From: Synergistaceae bacterium
Lineage (GTDB): Bacteria; Synergistota; Synergistia; Synergistales; Aminobacteriaceae
Assembly (NCBI GenBank): GCA_017455085.1
Contig: JAFTBT010000017.1
Location: 1 to 25,856, forward strand
Length of the DNA stretch: 25,856 bases
Direction of reading: 5' to 3'
Positions 1 to 8,380 of the stretch are shown piece by piece (positions within the stretch are counted from its first letter, which is position 1; every line of letters starts with the position of its first letter). The position numbers and the translations under genes were made by a program. The notes beneath the pieces were generated by a model. It did not search any database, was not told the DNA's origin, and saw nothing but the letters and a program-made list of their open reading frames with translations.

Positions 1-764
1 ATGCCGTTGTTGTAGATATACTGCGTGATAGTTGTGGTACTTCCTGCCGGGCCTCCTCCGGTCAGCAGATTCACCTTGTCGAAGATTCTGAAGGTGTCTA
101 TCGTCCGCAAAAGTGTACACAGAGTCAGAGCGGTCTTCAGGTTCGGGATGGTGATGTACCAAATCTGCGCAAGAGTCCCGGCTCCGTCAATTCTTGCTGC
201 CTTGTACTGGTCTGTTGGGATCGACTGCATAGCCGCGTAGATCATCAGGAACACAAACGGGGTATTCTGCCACACGTCAATCACTACCAGCATTCCGAAA
301 GCAGTATGTATGTCCCTGAACCAGTTATACACGGGCAGATTCAGCAAGGCCAAAAACTGATTTACTATGCCGTAATTCGGTGAGAGCATCATTCGCCAGC
401 TTAGGGCAACTGTTACTGTCGGGAACAGATAGGGCAGAAGAAACACCGTCCGCAGAATCTTTTGCAGGCGTAAATTTTTGAGGCTGTTGACGTACAGGGC
501 AGTGAAGAATCCCAAGACTACCTCAAACGATACGGTGAGCAGGGTGAATTTTACGGTGTTCCAGACTGACGCAAGAAAGTACTCGTTAGTGAGGAGAGAA
601 GCATAGTTCTTCAGGCCGATGTAGCTGATATTCCGCCGCAGCAGCCTGAAGTCCGTAAAGCTGTAGTACACAGTAGAGAGCATAGGCCAGACCGTCATAA
701 TGAGCATCACAGCCAGTGCTGGCAGTACCATATAGAGCGCGAAATTTCTGTTAGTGTTCATCAT
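1..764 (-). CDS. ABC sugar-type permease, MalF/UgpA family (3' end outside window)
   Basis: This is an inner-membrane permease subunit of a CUT1-type carbohydrate importer. The visible 254 codons begin MMNTNRNFALYMVLPALAV and contain several hydrophobic segments. Near the window edge is the cytoplasmic EAA-type loop (YKAARIDGAG), which contacts the ATPase. The ATG at 764 lies 18 bases after the stop of the binding-protein gene, so it is read in the same operon. The reading frame runs off the window at base 1, so the C-terminus is unseen. The other permease (2062-2883) is the MalG-type partner. No ATPase gene is in the window; it may lie further downstream or be shared. The substrate cannot be read from the sequence. 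The kinases and LicD genes upstream suggest an alditol, sugar or similar small polyol that is phosphorylated after entry. Confidence 0.88.
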   Translation of the reverse strand, partial: MMNTNRNFALYMVLPALAVMLIMTVWPMLSTVYYSFTDFRLLRRNISYIGLKNYASLLTNEYFLASVWNTVKFTLLTVSFEVVLGFFTALYVNSLKNLRLQKILRTVFLLPYLFPTVTVALSWRMMLSPNYGIVNQFLALLNLPVYNWFRDIHTAFGMLVVIDVWQNTPFVFLMIYAAMQSIPTDQYKAARIDGAGTLAQIWYITIPNLKTALTLCTLLRTIDTFRIFDKVNLLTGGGPAGSTTTITQYIYNNG

Positions 765-782
765 GGCGGCCAAGTCCCTGCA

Positions 783-1964
783 CTAGTTCATGAGCTGCTC
801 CAACGCTTTTTGTGCGTCATCGAGTCCCTTGTCGACATCCTTCACGCCGTTGAAGATATTCCCCAGTTCCGTGCCGAGTATCGTGTAGAACTCTGTCCAT
901 TCCTCGATAACGGGCCTGTATACTCCGCCTTCGAGGGCTTGGCAGACGACTTTATACTGCGGAAATTTCTTGAGGACTTCGGGATCTCTGAGGCTGGAAT
1001 ACCTGCAGGGGACTCCTCCGAAATCTACCGTAGCTTTCTGTGTGTCCTTGTCCATGAGGTAGCGGAGAAGTTCGACAGTGAGAGCCTTGTGCGTGCTGTT
1101 GGCGGTGATGCCGAGCGTCCAGACTCCATACACATTTGCGTTGTGTGCTTCGCTGGAGTCATTCACGCGTCCGGTGATAGCGGAGTAGTCAGCGTTAGAG
1201 GTCTCTGTGGGAAGATACCAGCCCGGCCAGCCGATACCCATAGCTCCGGAACCGTTATCGATAGTGGCGATGAGGTCATCTTTTGCTTCGGCGTCTCCGG
1301 TGGCGATAAGCTCAAGGTAGAACTTCACGGCGGCCTTGAAGGTGTCCGTGTTCACTGAAGGCTTATCGTCGTCGTTAAGCACCCAGCCTCCGAACGAAAG
1401 CAGTATAGGCATGAAGTCGACAACTATATTATTCTCGGTGTCTCCCCTGTAGATGAAACCTTTCTTGCCGGATTCTTTTGCGGCCTTGCAGATTTTGAGG
1501 AGGTCTTCAAGGGAGTTCATGGGCTGCCCGTTCACAAGATCCTTATTGTAGAGCAGGACAGTAACATTTCCGTAGTATGGTGCTAAGTACAATTTCCAGC
1601 CGTAGCGGGCGATCTTAGTAGTGCCTGGAATAACGTCATCGTCTTCGTCGAGGTCATAGCCGAGCGCGACCAAGTCAGCAAGTACACCGTTTGAGCTGAA
1701 CTCAGCCATCCATGAGCCGTCAACCATGCACAGGTCGTATGCACCTTCGGAGTTTGCGGCATCTAGAGCTAGCTTTGAGTGGAGATCGTCTTCTGCGAGT
1801 TCGAGGACTTCGGTTTTGACGTTGTGTTTGGCCTCGAAGGCGGGAAGGCATTTCTTGATGACTTCGGCGTAAGTTCCGGACCTCAGAGCCAGAGTCAGAG
1901 TCTCAGCTCCGGCGCAGGATACCAGAAGACCAACAACTACCAGCGACAATAATACTTTCTTCAT
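783..1964 (-). CDS. Extracellular solute-binding protein, family 1 (sugar ABC importer)
   Basis: This 393-residue exported protein captures substrate for the importer. The N-terminus is a signal peptide (MKKVLLSLVVVGLLVSC). Its LVSC sequence fits a lipobox, so it may be a lipoprotein anchored at Cys17, although signal peptidase I cleavage after AGA is also possible. The rest has the size and pattern of bacterial family 1 binding proteins, with a hinge-type segment near GIGWPGWYLP and a C-terminal helical region. It has a near-perfect ribosome binding site (AAGGAGG) 7 bases before the ATG, the strongest in the operon, which fits the excess of binding protein usual in ABC importers. A gap of 97 bases separates it from the MalG-type permease upstream. 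Substrate unknown. Confidence 0.9.
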   Translation of the reverse strand: MKKVLLSLVVVGLLVSCAGAETLTLALRSGTYAEVIKKCLPAFEAKHNVKTEVLELAEDDLHSKLALDAANSEGAYDLCMVDGSWMAEFSSNGVLADLVALGYDLDEDDDVIPGTTKIARYGWKLYLAPYYGNVTVLLYNKDLVNGQPMNSLEDLLKICKAAKESGKKGFIYRGDTENNIVVDFMPILLSFGGWVLNDDDKPSVNTDTFKAAVKFYLELIATGDAEAKDDLIATIDNGSGAMGIGWPGWYLPTETSNADYSAITGRVNDSSEAHNANVYGVWTLGITANSTHKALTVELLRYLMDKDTQKATVDFGGVPCRYSSLRDPEVLKKFPQYKVVCQALEGGVYRPVIEEWTEFYTILGTELGNIFNGVKDVDKGLDDAQKALEQLMN

Positions 1965-2061
1965 TACGATAACCTCCTTGATATTTATTCCTTGACAGTC
2001 CCGCCAAAATCACACGGCAGACCTGCACAAAGACTATATGCTTCAGTGATACACAACACCG

Positions 2062-2883
2062 CTATTCTTTCACTGCACCGCCAGACAGCCCAGCTATCAA
2101 GTAGTTCTGCGCAAACACCACAAAACCCAGCACAGGCAACACCGACATGATCCCTCCGGCAGCTACAAGCCCGAAATTCGTCAGAGAATCATCAGAGTTC
2201 AGAGTCGCAAGCGTCAACGGTATAGTGTAATTCTTTGGGGACTGCACAAAAATTATACTGTATGTGTACTCATTCCACGCGTAAAGAAATGACAGCATAG
2301 TTACTGCCGCGATTCCAGGTGCTGCTAATGGCAATACTATCCTCGTGAAAAGCTGCCACTCCGTAGCTCCGTCTATCCGTGCGCTCTTCTCGATATCCTC
2401 CGGCAGTCTCTGGAAGAAACTTATCATGAACCACACAATAAACGGTATATTTATCAGGATGCATGACAGAGTCGCAGGTATCTTCGTGTTGAGAACACCC
2501 AGCCGGTTGAACATGGTGTAAAGGGGAATCGTGAAGGCCACAGGCGGAAGAATCCTCACCATCAGAATCCAGAAGTTGAAGGGTTTTTTTGCGCGGAATC
2601 TGAACCTGTTTCGGGTCAACACATACGCCGCACATATCCCGAACGCTAACGAGAATGCCAGCGATATTAACGAGACTTGCAGGCTGTTGACGAGAGCACG
2701 GGAAAAATCTTTCTGGGTGAACAGCGCGGTGAAATGCTCCATCGTCAGCGAGGCAGGCACAAGACTCACACTCCCCTTCATCTCGTCCATAGGCCTCAAC
2801 GACACGGCCAACAGCCAGTATCCCGGAAACATTGACGCAAACACTAAGACTGCTCCGGCAAAAAACTTAGCGGCTTTCTTCAT
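2062..2883 (-). CDS. ABC sugar-type permease, MalG/UgpE family
   Basis: This 273-residue permease has about six membrane segments, starting with KFFAGAVLVFASMFPGYWLL. The EAA loop reads EKSARIDGATEWQLFTRIVLP and is the ATPase docking site typical of the binding-protein-dependent permease family. A C-terminal ending LIAGLSGGAVKE is characteristic of MalG-type subunits. Its ATG overlaps the stop codon of the PfkB-type kinase gene by four bases (ATGA), indicating translational coupling. Pairing with the MalF-type permease at 1-764 and the binding protein at 783-1964 makes a CUT1 importer. Membership of the family is clear; the transported compound is not. Confidence 0.9.
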   Translation of the reverse strand: MKKAAKFFAGAVLVFASMFPGYWLLAVSLRPMDEMKGSVSLVPASLTMEHFTALFTQKDFSRALVNSLQVSLISLAFSLAFGICAAYVLTRNRFRFRAKKPFNFWILMVRILPPVAFTIPLYTMFNRLGVLNTKIPATLSCILINIPFIVWFMISFFQRLPEDIEKSARIDGATEWQLFTRIVLPLAAPGIAAVTMLSFLYAWNEYTYSIIFVQSPKNYTIPLTLATLNSDDSLTNFGLVAAGGIMSVLPVLGFVVFAQNYLIAGLSGGAVKE

Positions 2884-3785
2884 GACGATACCTTCACTGA
2901 ATCCGCAGGGTAGAATCTCGCTGCATAGTCCATCACGTCCTGAGCTGTCCCCATGAACGGCCCGGGTGTCTCCATCTTCAGGGACACTAACGCCGACGCA
3001 AACAGCAACGCTTCCGGAATCTCCTGACGTATCCGGCTGTTGATATACCCTGAAAACGTAGTATCACCTCTGCCGGTTCTGCCTGAGAGATTGCGAGCCT
3101 TGATAGGACACACGTAAAACTTCCTGCCGTCAAAGACTAATACTTCCGTGTTGTGCGTGATCATGACCTCACCAGCTCCCCAGCCCGATAATATTTCTGC
3201 GGCCTTGTACCTGTCGGACTCTCCCGTGAGTATCTCTGCCTCTGCTGCATCAGTCTTCAGGTAGTGAATCATTGGCAAGTATTCGCGCTTGGCCTGCCAG
3301 TCATGAAATGCCATAGTCCGGTCTGCCTCGACATGCCTCAAGAATCCCTGAACATCCACAGCTATTTTTCCGGATATGACCGCGAAAATCCCAGCGTCAA
3401 AATCTCCGTACACCAGTCCCGCAAAGTGATACACCTCCGCAGAAATTCCCTCAAGTGTCCGCAAATCTTCACCGGTGAACTTGTCGCACACACTCAGGGA
3501 CGTACACACACGGCGTTCTTTATCGGGAGTGAGATAGCGATTCTGTATCGAGCATGTAGATTCTGACGCAAGCACCTTCACGTCAACTCCGCTCCCTGTG
3601 AATCTCTCCTGAACGTCCACGCCTGCACCCGCCTTCGTCAGAACGCACGAACTGAAGCCGCAATGTCCTGCCGCAAAACCTGCCTGCACCACAGCTCCGC
3701 CGAGTTCACGCCTCGTATTTCCTTCGCAGTCTATGTTGATGTCCAGAGACACAGGCCCGATGATTATCGAGTCATATTTTTTCAT
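2880..3785 (-). CDS. PfkB/ribokinase-family carbohydrate kinase
   Basis: This 301-residue cytoplasmic protein resembles the PfkB family of sugar and nucleoside kinases. The N-terminal sheet carries GPVSLDINID and the GG of RELGGAVVQAGFAAG, the usual sugar-side motif. The C-terminal signature is GRTGRGDTTFSGY at 235-247, in which Asp241 of GRGD is the expected catalytic base. The family consensus is DTxGAGD, so the motif is divergent but keeps the key residue. The ATG overlaps the upstream gene by 14 bases, with GGAGG about 8 bases before it, and the stop overlaps the next permease gene. It probably phosphorylates the sugar or polyol imported by the neighbouring ABC system, which is an inference from context. 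Confidence 0.78.
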   Translation of the reverse strand: MKKYDSIIIGPVSLDINIDCEGNTRRELGGAVVQAGFAAGHCGFSSCVLTKAGAGVDVQERFTGSGVDVKVLASESTCSIQNRYLTPDKERRVCTSLSVCDKFTGEDLRTLEGISAEVYHFAGLVYGDFDAGIFAVISGKIAVDVQGFLRHVEADRTMAFHDWQAKREYLPMIHYLKTDAAEAEILTGESDRYKAAEILSGWGAGEVMITHNTEVLVFDGRKFYVCPIKARNLSGRTGRGDTTFSGYINSRIRQEIPEALLFASALVSLKMETPGPFMGTAQDVMDYAARFYPADSVKVSS

Positions 3786-5379
3786 GAGCAGCCCTCCATT
3801 CTTTGGCTATGCGTATGATCTCCAAATCCGCAAGTGTTTCCTGCGAAATATCCTCGTTCTCGAAAACACTGTTGTACGTGATAAATGCCATGTCTATGAT
3901 GAACATATCCGCCAGCCTGTGGATATCCACGAACCTCGAAAAGCTCTGCATGAGCAGCTCGAACCTGTGAGCGAACCCGAAGCTAGTGTGACTTCGTACG
4001 TCATTCCGGATGAACCTCACGCACTCAAGCTCCAGCGGCGCAAGCATACCGTTCGGGTCGATACCCCAGAAACGTTTGTTGTCGTCAAGGATATTCAGCT
4101 CGTGAAGATCACCGTGAAGGATATACAGCTTTGCTCCGGAAAATTTCTGCCTGTAGAGTTCTGCGGCATACACCAGTTCCGGCTCGATCTCTGCGCGTCC
4201 GTAAGGCATGATGTCCAGATTCGCAAGTTTGTGCATAAGTTCGTCATAGTACAGCGGAATATGCTTCAGGTTATGTGATTCTGTGTACTCCACTGCGTCA
4301 TTAACGGCGTTCCTGAAAAACTCCGTGAGCTTCAAATTCTCCTCAAACGATGCGTATTTTGCTGGGGTTATTCTCTTGAGGAGCATACACCTGCAATCTT
4401 CATCAGCGTCCAGCAGAGGACACATATACGACTCCGGAAGCAGACGCATAGCCTCAAGCTCACGCTCAAACCTGCCCACGAACTCAGGGATGAACTTCAT
4501 CACTACGTCGCCGAGAGTCTGGGATTTTGCCTGCAGCACAAGCCCATAACGTGATACCTGATTCGGGACGAACGAGCTGATATTCCAGCGCGCAATGAGC
4601 TTCGGCATGTTCGAGTAGACCTCATCGAGCCATAACTGTGTCTTGCGAAATTCGTTCCTGAGCAGAAAAGTTCTCAGGCCTTCCGTGATGAGTATGCTCT
4701 TGTCGAAGAAAGCTATATTGCTCTCGCGGTTGAGCTTCCCCAAGTGTCGCAGCATGTGTTCTGCGTATGCCAGCTCGAAGTCGTACGTGAGCTTGAGGTT
4801 GTTCCGGAAATCGTAGTTGTAGAATCTCCGTGAGCCTTCGGGCAACATTCCGGCGGTCTCCTGATACGGGAAATTCACGTCAAAGTTGTTCCACAAAAGC
4901 GCGAATCTGAATCCTTCTGGGGACTGCGTGATGATGAATCTCTCCCTGTCGAGCTTGGAGTCGTTGATGTCGGTGAAGCCTCCGGTGATTTTTTGGGCAG
5001 TGATTACGGCGTCGTAGTCATCGAGTTTCCTGAAGTAGTCATCAATCAGATCCGCATACAGGAAAGGTGCAACAGCATCAACGATTACGATTTTGTCGCA
5101 GGGATATTTTTCGTTTATGAGCTTGAGGCCGTTATACATGGATTCGAGTCTGGTTTTGCCGTTTGGTGCGAAGTCGAAATCCGAGTGCTTGAGGCTCTCA
5201 GAGTAGCCCATATACTGCGAGTCCATAACTACAACTATTTTGTCGGTGAGGGATGAGCATTTTACGGCATCGATCACGTAGTCGATAACTGGTTTTCCTG
5301 CTATGAGGTTGTACTGTTTGGGAATGACTGTGCCGAAGCGTGAGCCTATTCCTCCTGACATTATCATTACTATGTTCAT
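3772..5379 (-). CDS. IspD-like cytidylyltransferase fused to APH-type small-molecule kinase
   Basis: This is a 535-residue two-domain protein. Residues 1 to about 212 match the IspD/CDP-alditol pyrophosphorylase fold: SGGIGSRFG at 8-16, PKQ at 20-22, KTRLES near 75-80, VDAVAPF near 100, QSPEGF near 152-157, and KLTYDFELAYAE near 196-207. Residues about 240-535 resemble the aminoglycoside/hydroxyurea kinase family, with HGDLHELNI at 422-430 as catalytic loop and IDP at 440-442 as the metal-binding aspartate. One protein could therefore phosphorylate a small alcohol and activate it with CTP, as LicA and LicC do together for choline. Two LicD genes lie just upstream and an importer downstream. 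AAGGTG precedes the ATG. The substrate is unknown; a ribitol- or glycerol-like polyol is a guess from the IspD and LicD homology. Confidence 0.82.
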   Translation of the reverse strand: MNIVMIMSGGIGSRFGTVIPKQYNLIAGKPVIDYVIDAVKCSSLTDKIVVVMDSQYMGYSESLKHSDFDFAPNGKTRLESMYNGLKLINEKYPCDKIVIVDAVAPFLYADLIDDYFRKLDDYDAVITAQKITGGFTDINDSKLDRERFIITQSPEGFRFALLWNNFDVNFPYQETAGMLPEGSRRFYNYDFRNNLKLTYDFELAYAEHMLRHLGKLNRESNIAFFDKSILITEGLRTFLLRNEFRKTQLWLDEVYSNMPKLIARWNISSFVPNQVSRYGLVLQAKSQTLGDVVMKFIPEFVGRFERELEAMRLLPESYMCPLLDADEDCRCMLLKRITPAKYASFEENLKLTEFFRNAVNDAVEYTESHNLKHIPLYYDELMHKLANLDIMPYGRAEIEPELVYAAELYRQKFSGAKLYILHGDLHELNILDDNKRFWGIDPNGMLAPLELECVRFIRNDVRSHTSFGFAHRFELLMQSFSRFVDIHRLADMFIIDMAFITYNSVFENEDISQETLADLEIIRIAKEWRAAHEKI

Positions 5380-5392
5380 ATTTTCACCTTAT

Positions 5393-5535
5393 GTGCTGAG
5401 AGATAGCGAGTATTCCTGCGACAGGGACATATAGCTCCTGAAAAATCCCGTAGTGCGTGACTCTTTCTCCCGGTGTGCTGTGAGATAGCGAGTATTCCTG
5501 CGACAGGGACATATAGCTCCTGAAAAATCCCGTAG
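5393..5535 (-). repeat. Twin 61-bp direct repeat made of licD 3'-end remnants
   Basis: Two copies, 5393-5453 and 5475-5535, differ at a single base and repeat with an 82-base period. Read on the minus strand they resemble the last ~60 bases of the adjacent licD genes. In one frame copy two gives RNTRYLTAHR and copy one gives RNTRYLSAHKVK, against RQTHYLTAYRVK and RNTHYLTAYRI at the C-termini of the intact LicD proteins. The copy nearer the next gene also supplies its AAGGTG ribosome binding site. They look like the duplicated scar of a lost licD copy. Confidence 0.8.
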
Positions 5536-5543
5536 CTCATGAT

Positions 5544-6383
5544 TCATTTCACTCTGTACGCTGTGAGATAGTGAGTCTGCCGTTTCTCCTCTGGCGGCAA
5601 AGTCATATAATCCCCGTAGAATCTCGTCAGGTATGCATCATATTTCTCAGGCACATTCAGCTCATGCCCCTCAAACTGCATCTTCACCGTAGGGAAACAC
5701 CACCCCACATCAAAATAGTCATTCATACCGTTCGGCCAAGACGCATCACCCACATGCTCAGAGCCTATATACTTCCTGTTCATGTCCTGCGCAAGCCTGT
5801 CCATCCTTCGGGAAATCGTCTCATACCCTCCCAGCAGCCTATACAGCCCACGCGCTACATACATCTTCAGCCTTCCGGGCAGACTGTCATAATACCCTCT
5901 CTGCTTCATGTTTTCGTCCGAGTATGTCCCAATCGACAAAGCTCGTTCCAGCGTGATCAGCCTTTGCAGGTACAGCCGGTGCATGAGCTTATTATCCGGA
6001 AAGTGATCCATCGGGAAGATATCTATCCACAAATGATTGTCCTCTGGTTTGCCGTAATCCACTATGATTTTCGTGTTCACTGCCTTGATGAACGGGTATA
6101 TATATCCTTTGTCGCCGGGCAGGTGAAATTCCACATCCCCAAGCGAAGGCCGACAGTCCTCAATAATTTTTCTGAGCTTCTGGAAATCCTCACGCATCAT
6201 CAGCAAATCCACATCATCATCCCACGGAATAAAACCCTTATGCCTCACAGCTCCAAGCATAGTTCCTCCGCAAAGACTGTAGCGGATATCATTAGCCTCT
6301 AAGAAATCTCTGACCTTCAGCAAAATATCAAGCTCCTCAAGCTGAACTTCCCTCAGAGTCAGTTTCTCACCGTATGCAGTCAT
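5544..6383 (-). CDS. LicD-family phosphotransferase (first paralog)
   Basis: This 279-residue protein belongs to the LicD family, whose members transfer a phosphate-linked group from a CDP-activated donor to a glycan (phosphocholine in LicD; ribitol phosphate in fukutin and FKRP). The diagnostic motif is at 38-59: CGGTMLGAVRHKG followed by FIPWDDDVD, whose acidic cluster binds metal. The C-terminus reads YGDYMTLPPEEKRQTHY, also typical. The ATG at 6383 is preferred because GGAG lies 9 bases upstream; a TTG one codon earlier is the alternative. No membrane segment or signal is visible, so it probably acts at the cytoplasmic face. It is a tandem paralog of the next gene, with near-identical N-terminal motifs. 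Confidence 0.9.
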   Translation of the reverse strand: MTAYGEKLTLREVQLEELDILLKVRDFLEANDIRYSLCGGTMLGAVRHKGFIPWDDDVDLLMMREDFQKLRKIIEDCRPSLGDVEFHLPGDKGYIYPFIKAVNTKIIVDYGKPEDNHLWIDIFPMDHFPDNKLMHRLYLQRLITLERALSIGTYSDENMKQRGYYDSLPGRLKMYVARGLYRLLGGYETISRRMDRLAQDMNRKYIGSEHVGDASWPNGMNDYFDVGWCFPTVKMQFEGHELNVPEKYDAYLTRFYGDYMTLPPEEKRQTHYLTAYRVK

Positions 6384-6445
6384 CAAACAGCACTCCTAAA
6401 AAATTTTTCTGGATGGGAGAATAATAACATACACGCAGCTAAATT

Positions 6446-7300
6446 TTACGCGTCTATCCTGTATGCAGTGAGGTAGTGAGTATTACGTTCGTCCTCTGGC
6501 GGCGGAGTCATGTAGTCCCCGTAAAAGTGCCTCAGGAAAGAATCATAATCATGCGGCGCGTCAAACTCCTGCCCCTCGAAAGTCATCTTGATCGTCGGGA
6601 AAATCCAGTCCTCCCTAAAATAGTCATTCATTCCGTTCGGCCAAGCTGCATCACCAACATGCTGAGAATAGCTATACTTTCTGTCAGCATACTTCGCAAA
6701 AGCATCAAGATTCCTTGCGATCTTCCATGCTCCTCCCAGACATTTGCAGAACATCTTCGCTCCAGTACTCACAAACCTCCTGAATATCCCCCTCCTCCAG
6801 CCAAGATACTCCGCAAGCTCTTCCGAGTGCATAGACGCACGCAGACTCTTCTTCTGCACCTGCTGAAACCATAAGCACACCCAGTGAAGTACTGCATTAT
6901 CCGGCAGGTGATCCATCGGGAATATATCTATCCATAAGTGATTCTCTATACCTGTGTTTTTCTCCGCATGGCTCTCTACTACGATAGACGGATTACACAC
7001 CTTTATGAACGGGTACACATAATTCTCATCGCAGGGAAGATAAATATTCAGGCCGGTGATAATATTTCTGTCATGAGATGCCATTTCCCTGAACCGCTCG
7101 AAATCTTCACGAGGCACAAAAATATCAATATCATCATCCCACGGAATAAACCCTCCATGCCTCACTGCTCCCAGCAATGTCCCTCCGCAAAGACAATAAC
7201 GAATCCCATGTCTCTCGAAAAACTCTCTGACCTTCAGCAAAATACACAGCTCCTCAAACTGTATAATCTTCAGCGTGAGCCTGTTCTTGTCCGTATTCAT
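6446..7300 (-). CDS. LicD-family phosphotransferase (second paralog)
   Basis: This 284-residue LicD-family protein is first in the probable operon. It carries CGGTLLGAVRHGG and FIPWDDDID at 38-59, a closing segment YGDYMTPPPEDERNTHY, and shares NHLWIDIFPMDHLPDN with its paralog. The start at 7300 is chosen because CAGGAG lies about 9 bases upstream. An in-frame ATG 18 codons earlier, at 7354, falls inside the promoter region and has no good ribosome binding site. The two LicD proteins differ most in the middle third, which may set different acceptors or donors. A strong terminator for jag and an extended -10 sequence lie just upstream, so this is the likely first gene of the transcript. A gap of 62 bases separates it from the next licD. 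Confidence 0.9.
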   Translation of the reverse strand: MNTDKNRLTLKIIQFEELCILLKVREFFERHGIRYCLCGGTLLGAVRHGGFIPWDDDIDIFVPREDFERFREMASHDRNIITGLNIYLPCDENYVYPFIKVCNPSIVVESHAEKNTGIENHLWIDIFPMDHLPDNAVLHWVCLWFQQVQKKSLRASMHSEELAEYLGWRRGIFRRFVSTGAKMFCKCLGGAWKIARNLDAFAKYADRKYSYSQHVGDAAWPNGMNDYFREDWIFPTIKMTFEGQEFDAPHDYDSFLRHFYGDYMTPPPEDERNTHYLTAYRIDA

Positions 7301-7336
7301 GATAAATACTCCTGAAAAATTGATGTATGTCCGTGA

Positions 7337-7345
7337 ATAATAGCA
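7337..7345 (-). promoter_or_regulatory. Likely extended -10 promoter of the licD operon
   Basis: On the minus strand the sequence is TGCTATTAT, an extended -10 (TGn plus TATTAT). It lies directly after the jag terminator and about 37 bases before the licD start. No good -35 is visible. The same TGC-TATAAT layout precedes several other genes in this window. Confidence 0.5.
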
Positions 7346-7352
7346 TAACGGC

Positions 7353-7384
7353 AAAAAAATTCCCCCCAGCTTCTCACTGGAGGG
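7353..7384 (-). terminator. Rho-independent terminator of jag
   Basis: On the minus strand an 8-bp stem (CCCTCCAG with CTGGGGGG, one G-U pair) with a 7-base loop is followed by AATTTTTTT. It sits 15 bases after the jag stop and separates jag from the licD operon. Confidence 0.85.
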
Positions 7385-7398
7385 CTTGTGTTCGTAAA

Positions 7399-8136
7399 TT
7401 ACCGCCTGAACCTTCGTCCTGACGGTGGATTGTTGTTATTGCGCTCGCTTCTCTCTCTCTGAGACCTAACCCGCATCATCGCTGGGCCGGGCATTCTGAT
7501 GTTATCGGGGTCATACTTCGGCATAACTACCACTTTCCGCATCGGAGCCTCACCAACTGACTCAGTCGTAACGTCATTGTGATTCTTGAGCGTTGTGTGG
7601 ATCACCCATCTTTCCCAGCTCGCCATAGGGTCGAGTCTGATGGGTCTACCATACTTCACGGCCTGCCTGGCTGTAGCTTCCGCGAGTCTCTCGAGGCTCT
7701 TTGTCCTGCGTTCACGGTAACCGCAAGAGTCTACTTTGAGTCTGGGTTCACTTTTGGGGTCTCTCAGCGCGAGATTCACGAGGTACTCCATCCCGCGAAT
7801 GGCATCCCCGTAGCGTCCCACAACGTAGTCCGCAGCGTCTTCGCCCTCAATGTCCAGTATGTTGCCCGGGAGTGCCTCACACTCGGCGTTGAAGTCCATG
7901 AGTCGCAGCACTTCATTCACGAAACTCACGCCCCGCGAAATCAGGTCCTCTTTTGCCTCACAGGAGACTTCTACCTGCAATTTCTTCTTGCCTCCGAAGA
8001 GTCCCAGAAAGCCGCCTTTTTCCTCGCTGATAATTTCCGCTTTCAGGTCTTCTACTGGTATTTCCCACTGCTTGGAGGCTTCGATCAATGCTTCGTCAAC
8101 GTCTGAGGCTTCAAGTACTATTTTCCTCTCTATCAT
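7399..8136 (-). CDS. jag: Jag/KhpB RNA-binding protein (SpoIIIJ-associated)
   Basis: This 245-residue cytoplasmic RNA-binding protein has the usual three parts. The Jag_N domain (MIERKIVLEASDVDEALIEA through GGFLGLFGGKKK) covers about 1-55. A KH-like domain follows at about 75-150, where the loop reads YVVGRYGDAIRGMEYLVN. An R3H-like segment follows (RRTKSLERLAEATARQAV and later KNHNDVTTESVGEAP). The tail is rich in Arg and Asn. In other bacteria KhpB/Jag pairs with KhpA and affects cell division and envelope synthesis. It follows yidC as in many genomes, but 344 bases of noncoding DNA separate them here. The only purine-rich sequence upstream is about 15 bases from the ATG, so its ribosome binding site is weak. 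Confidence 0.92.
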   Translation of the reverse strand: MIERKIVLEASDVDEALIEASKQWEIPVEDLKAEIISEEKGGFLGLFGGKKKLQVEVSCEAKEDLISRGVSFVNEVLRLMDFNAECEALPGNILDIEGEDAADYVVGRYGDAIRGMEYLVNLALRDPKSEPRLKVDSCGYRERRTKSLERLAEATARQAVKYGRPIRLDPMASWERWVIHTTLKNHNDVTTESVGEAPMRKVVVMPKYDPDNIRMPGPAMMRVRSQRERSERNNNNPPSGRRFRR

Positions 8137-8199
8137 TAAAGTTCGCGCACGAATCCTTTTGCTTTAGCTATAGGTATGAATGCGCTTCTCTCCTTCCTT

Positions 8200-8208
8200 T
8201 GCTATAAT
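8200..8208 (+). promoter_or_regulatory. Possible plus-strand extended -10 promoter in the yidC-jag gap
   Basis: The sequence TGCTATAAT has an extended -10 layout identical to those before rpmH and the metH-like gene. It points away from jag into the noncoding stretch and towards the 3' end of yidC, with no gene downstream on that strand. It could drive a small RNA, or be a chance match. Confidence 0.35.
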
Positions 8209-8380
8209 ACAGCCATCCTCTTTAACAAGTTGAGATTTTGGAGTTTGGCCGGACAAATCGTTCTGTCTGTAAAAATCTTGAACGTACCTTAAGACAAACA
8301 GTTAGCCGTTCTGTACAAAAACGATGTACAACCTGCACCTAATAATGTATCCGGATAAATTTTTACTTTACCGAATAGAG

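Noticed and set aside
810..1358. A 182-codon plus-strand frame opposite the binding-protein gene
   Set aside because: It lies wholly antisense to a clear gene with signal peptide and strong ribosome site; no motif or ribosome site supports it.
3772..5379. Assignment as the housekeeping ispD of isoprenoid synthesis
   Set aside because: The kinase fusion and the LicD, importer and sugar-kinase neighbours do not fit the MEP pathway, and ispF is not adjacent. It remains possible only if no other ispD exists in the genome.
5388..5549. A 53-codon minus-strand frame starting just after licD and crossing both 61-bp repeats
   Set aside because: It reads the two repeats in different frames and overlaps the next gene start; the licD-remnant explanation fits better.
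7301..7354. Longer LicD start at 7354
   Set aside because: The extra 18 residues overlap the likely promoter and lack a ribosome site; the paralog begins at the equivalent of 7300.
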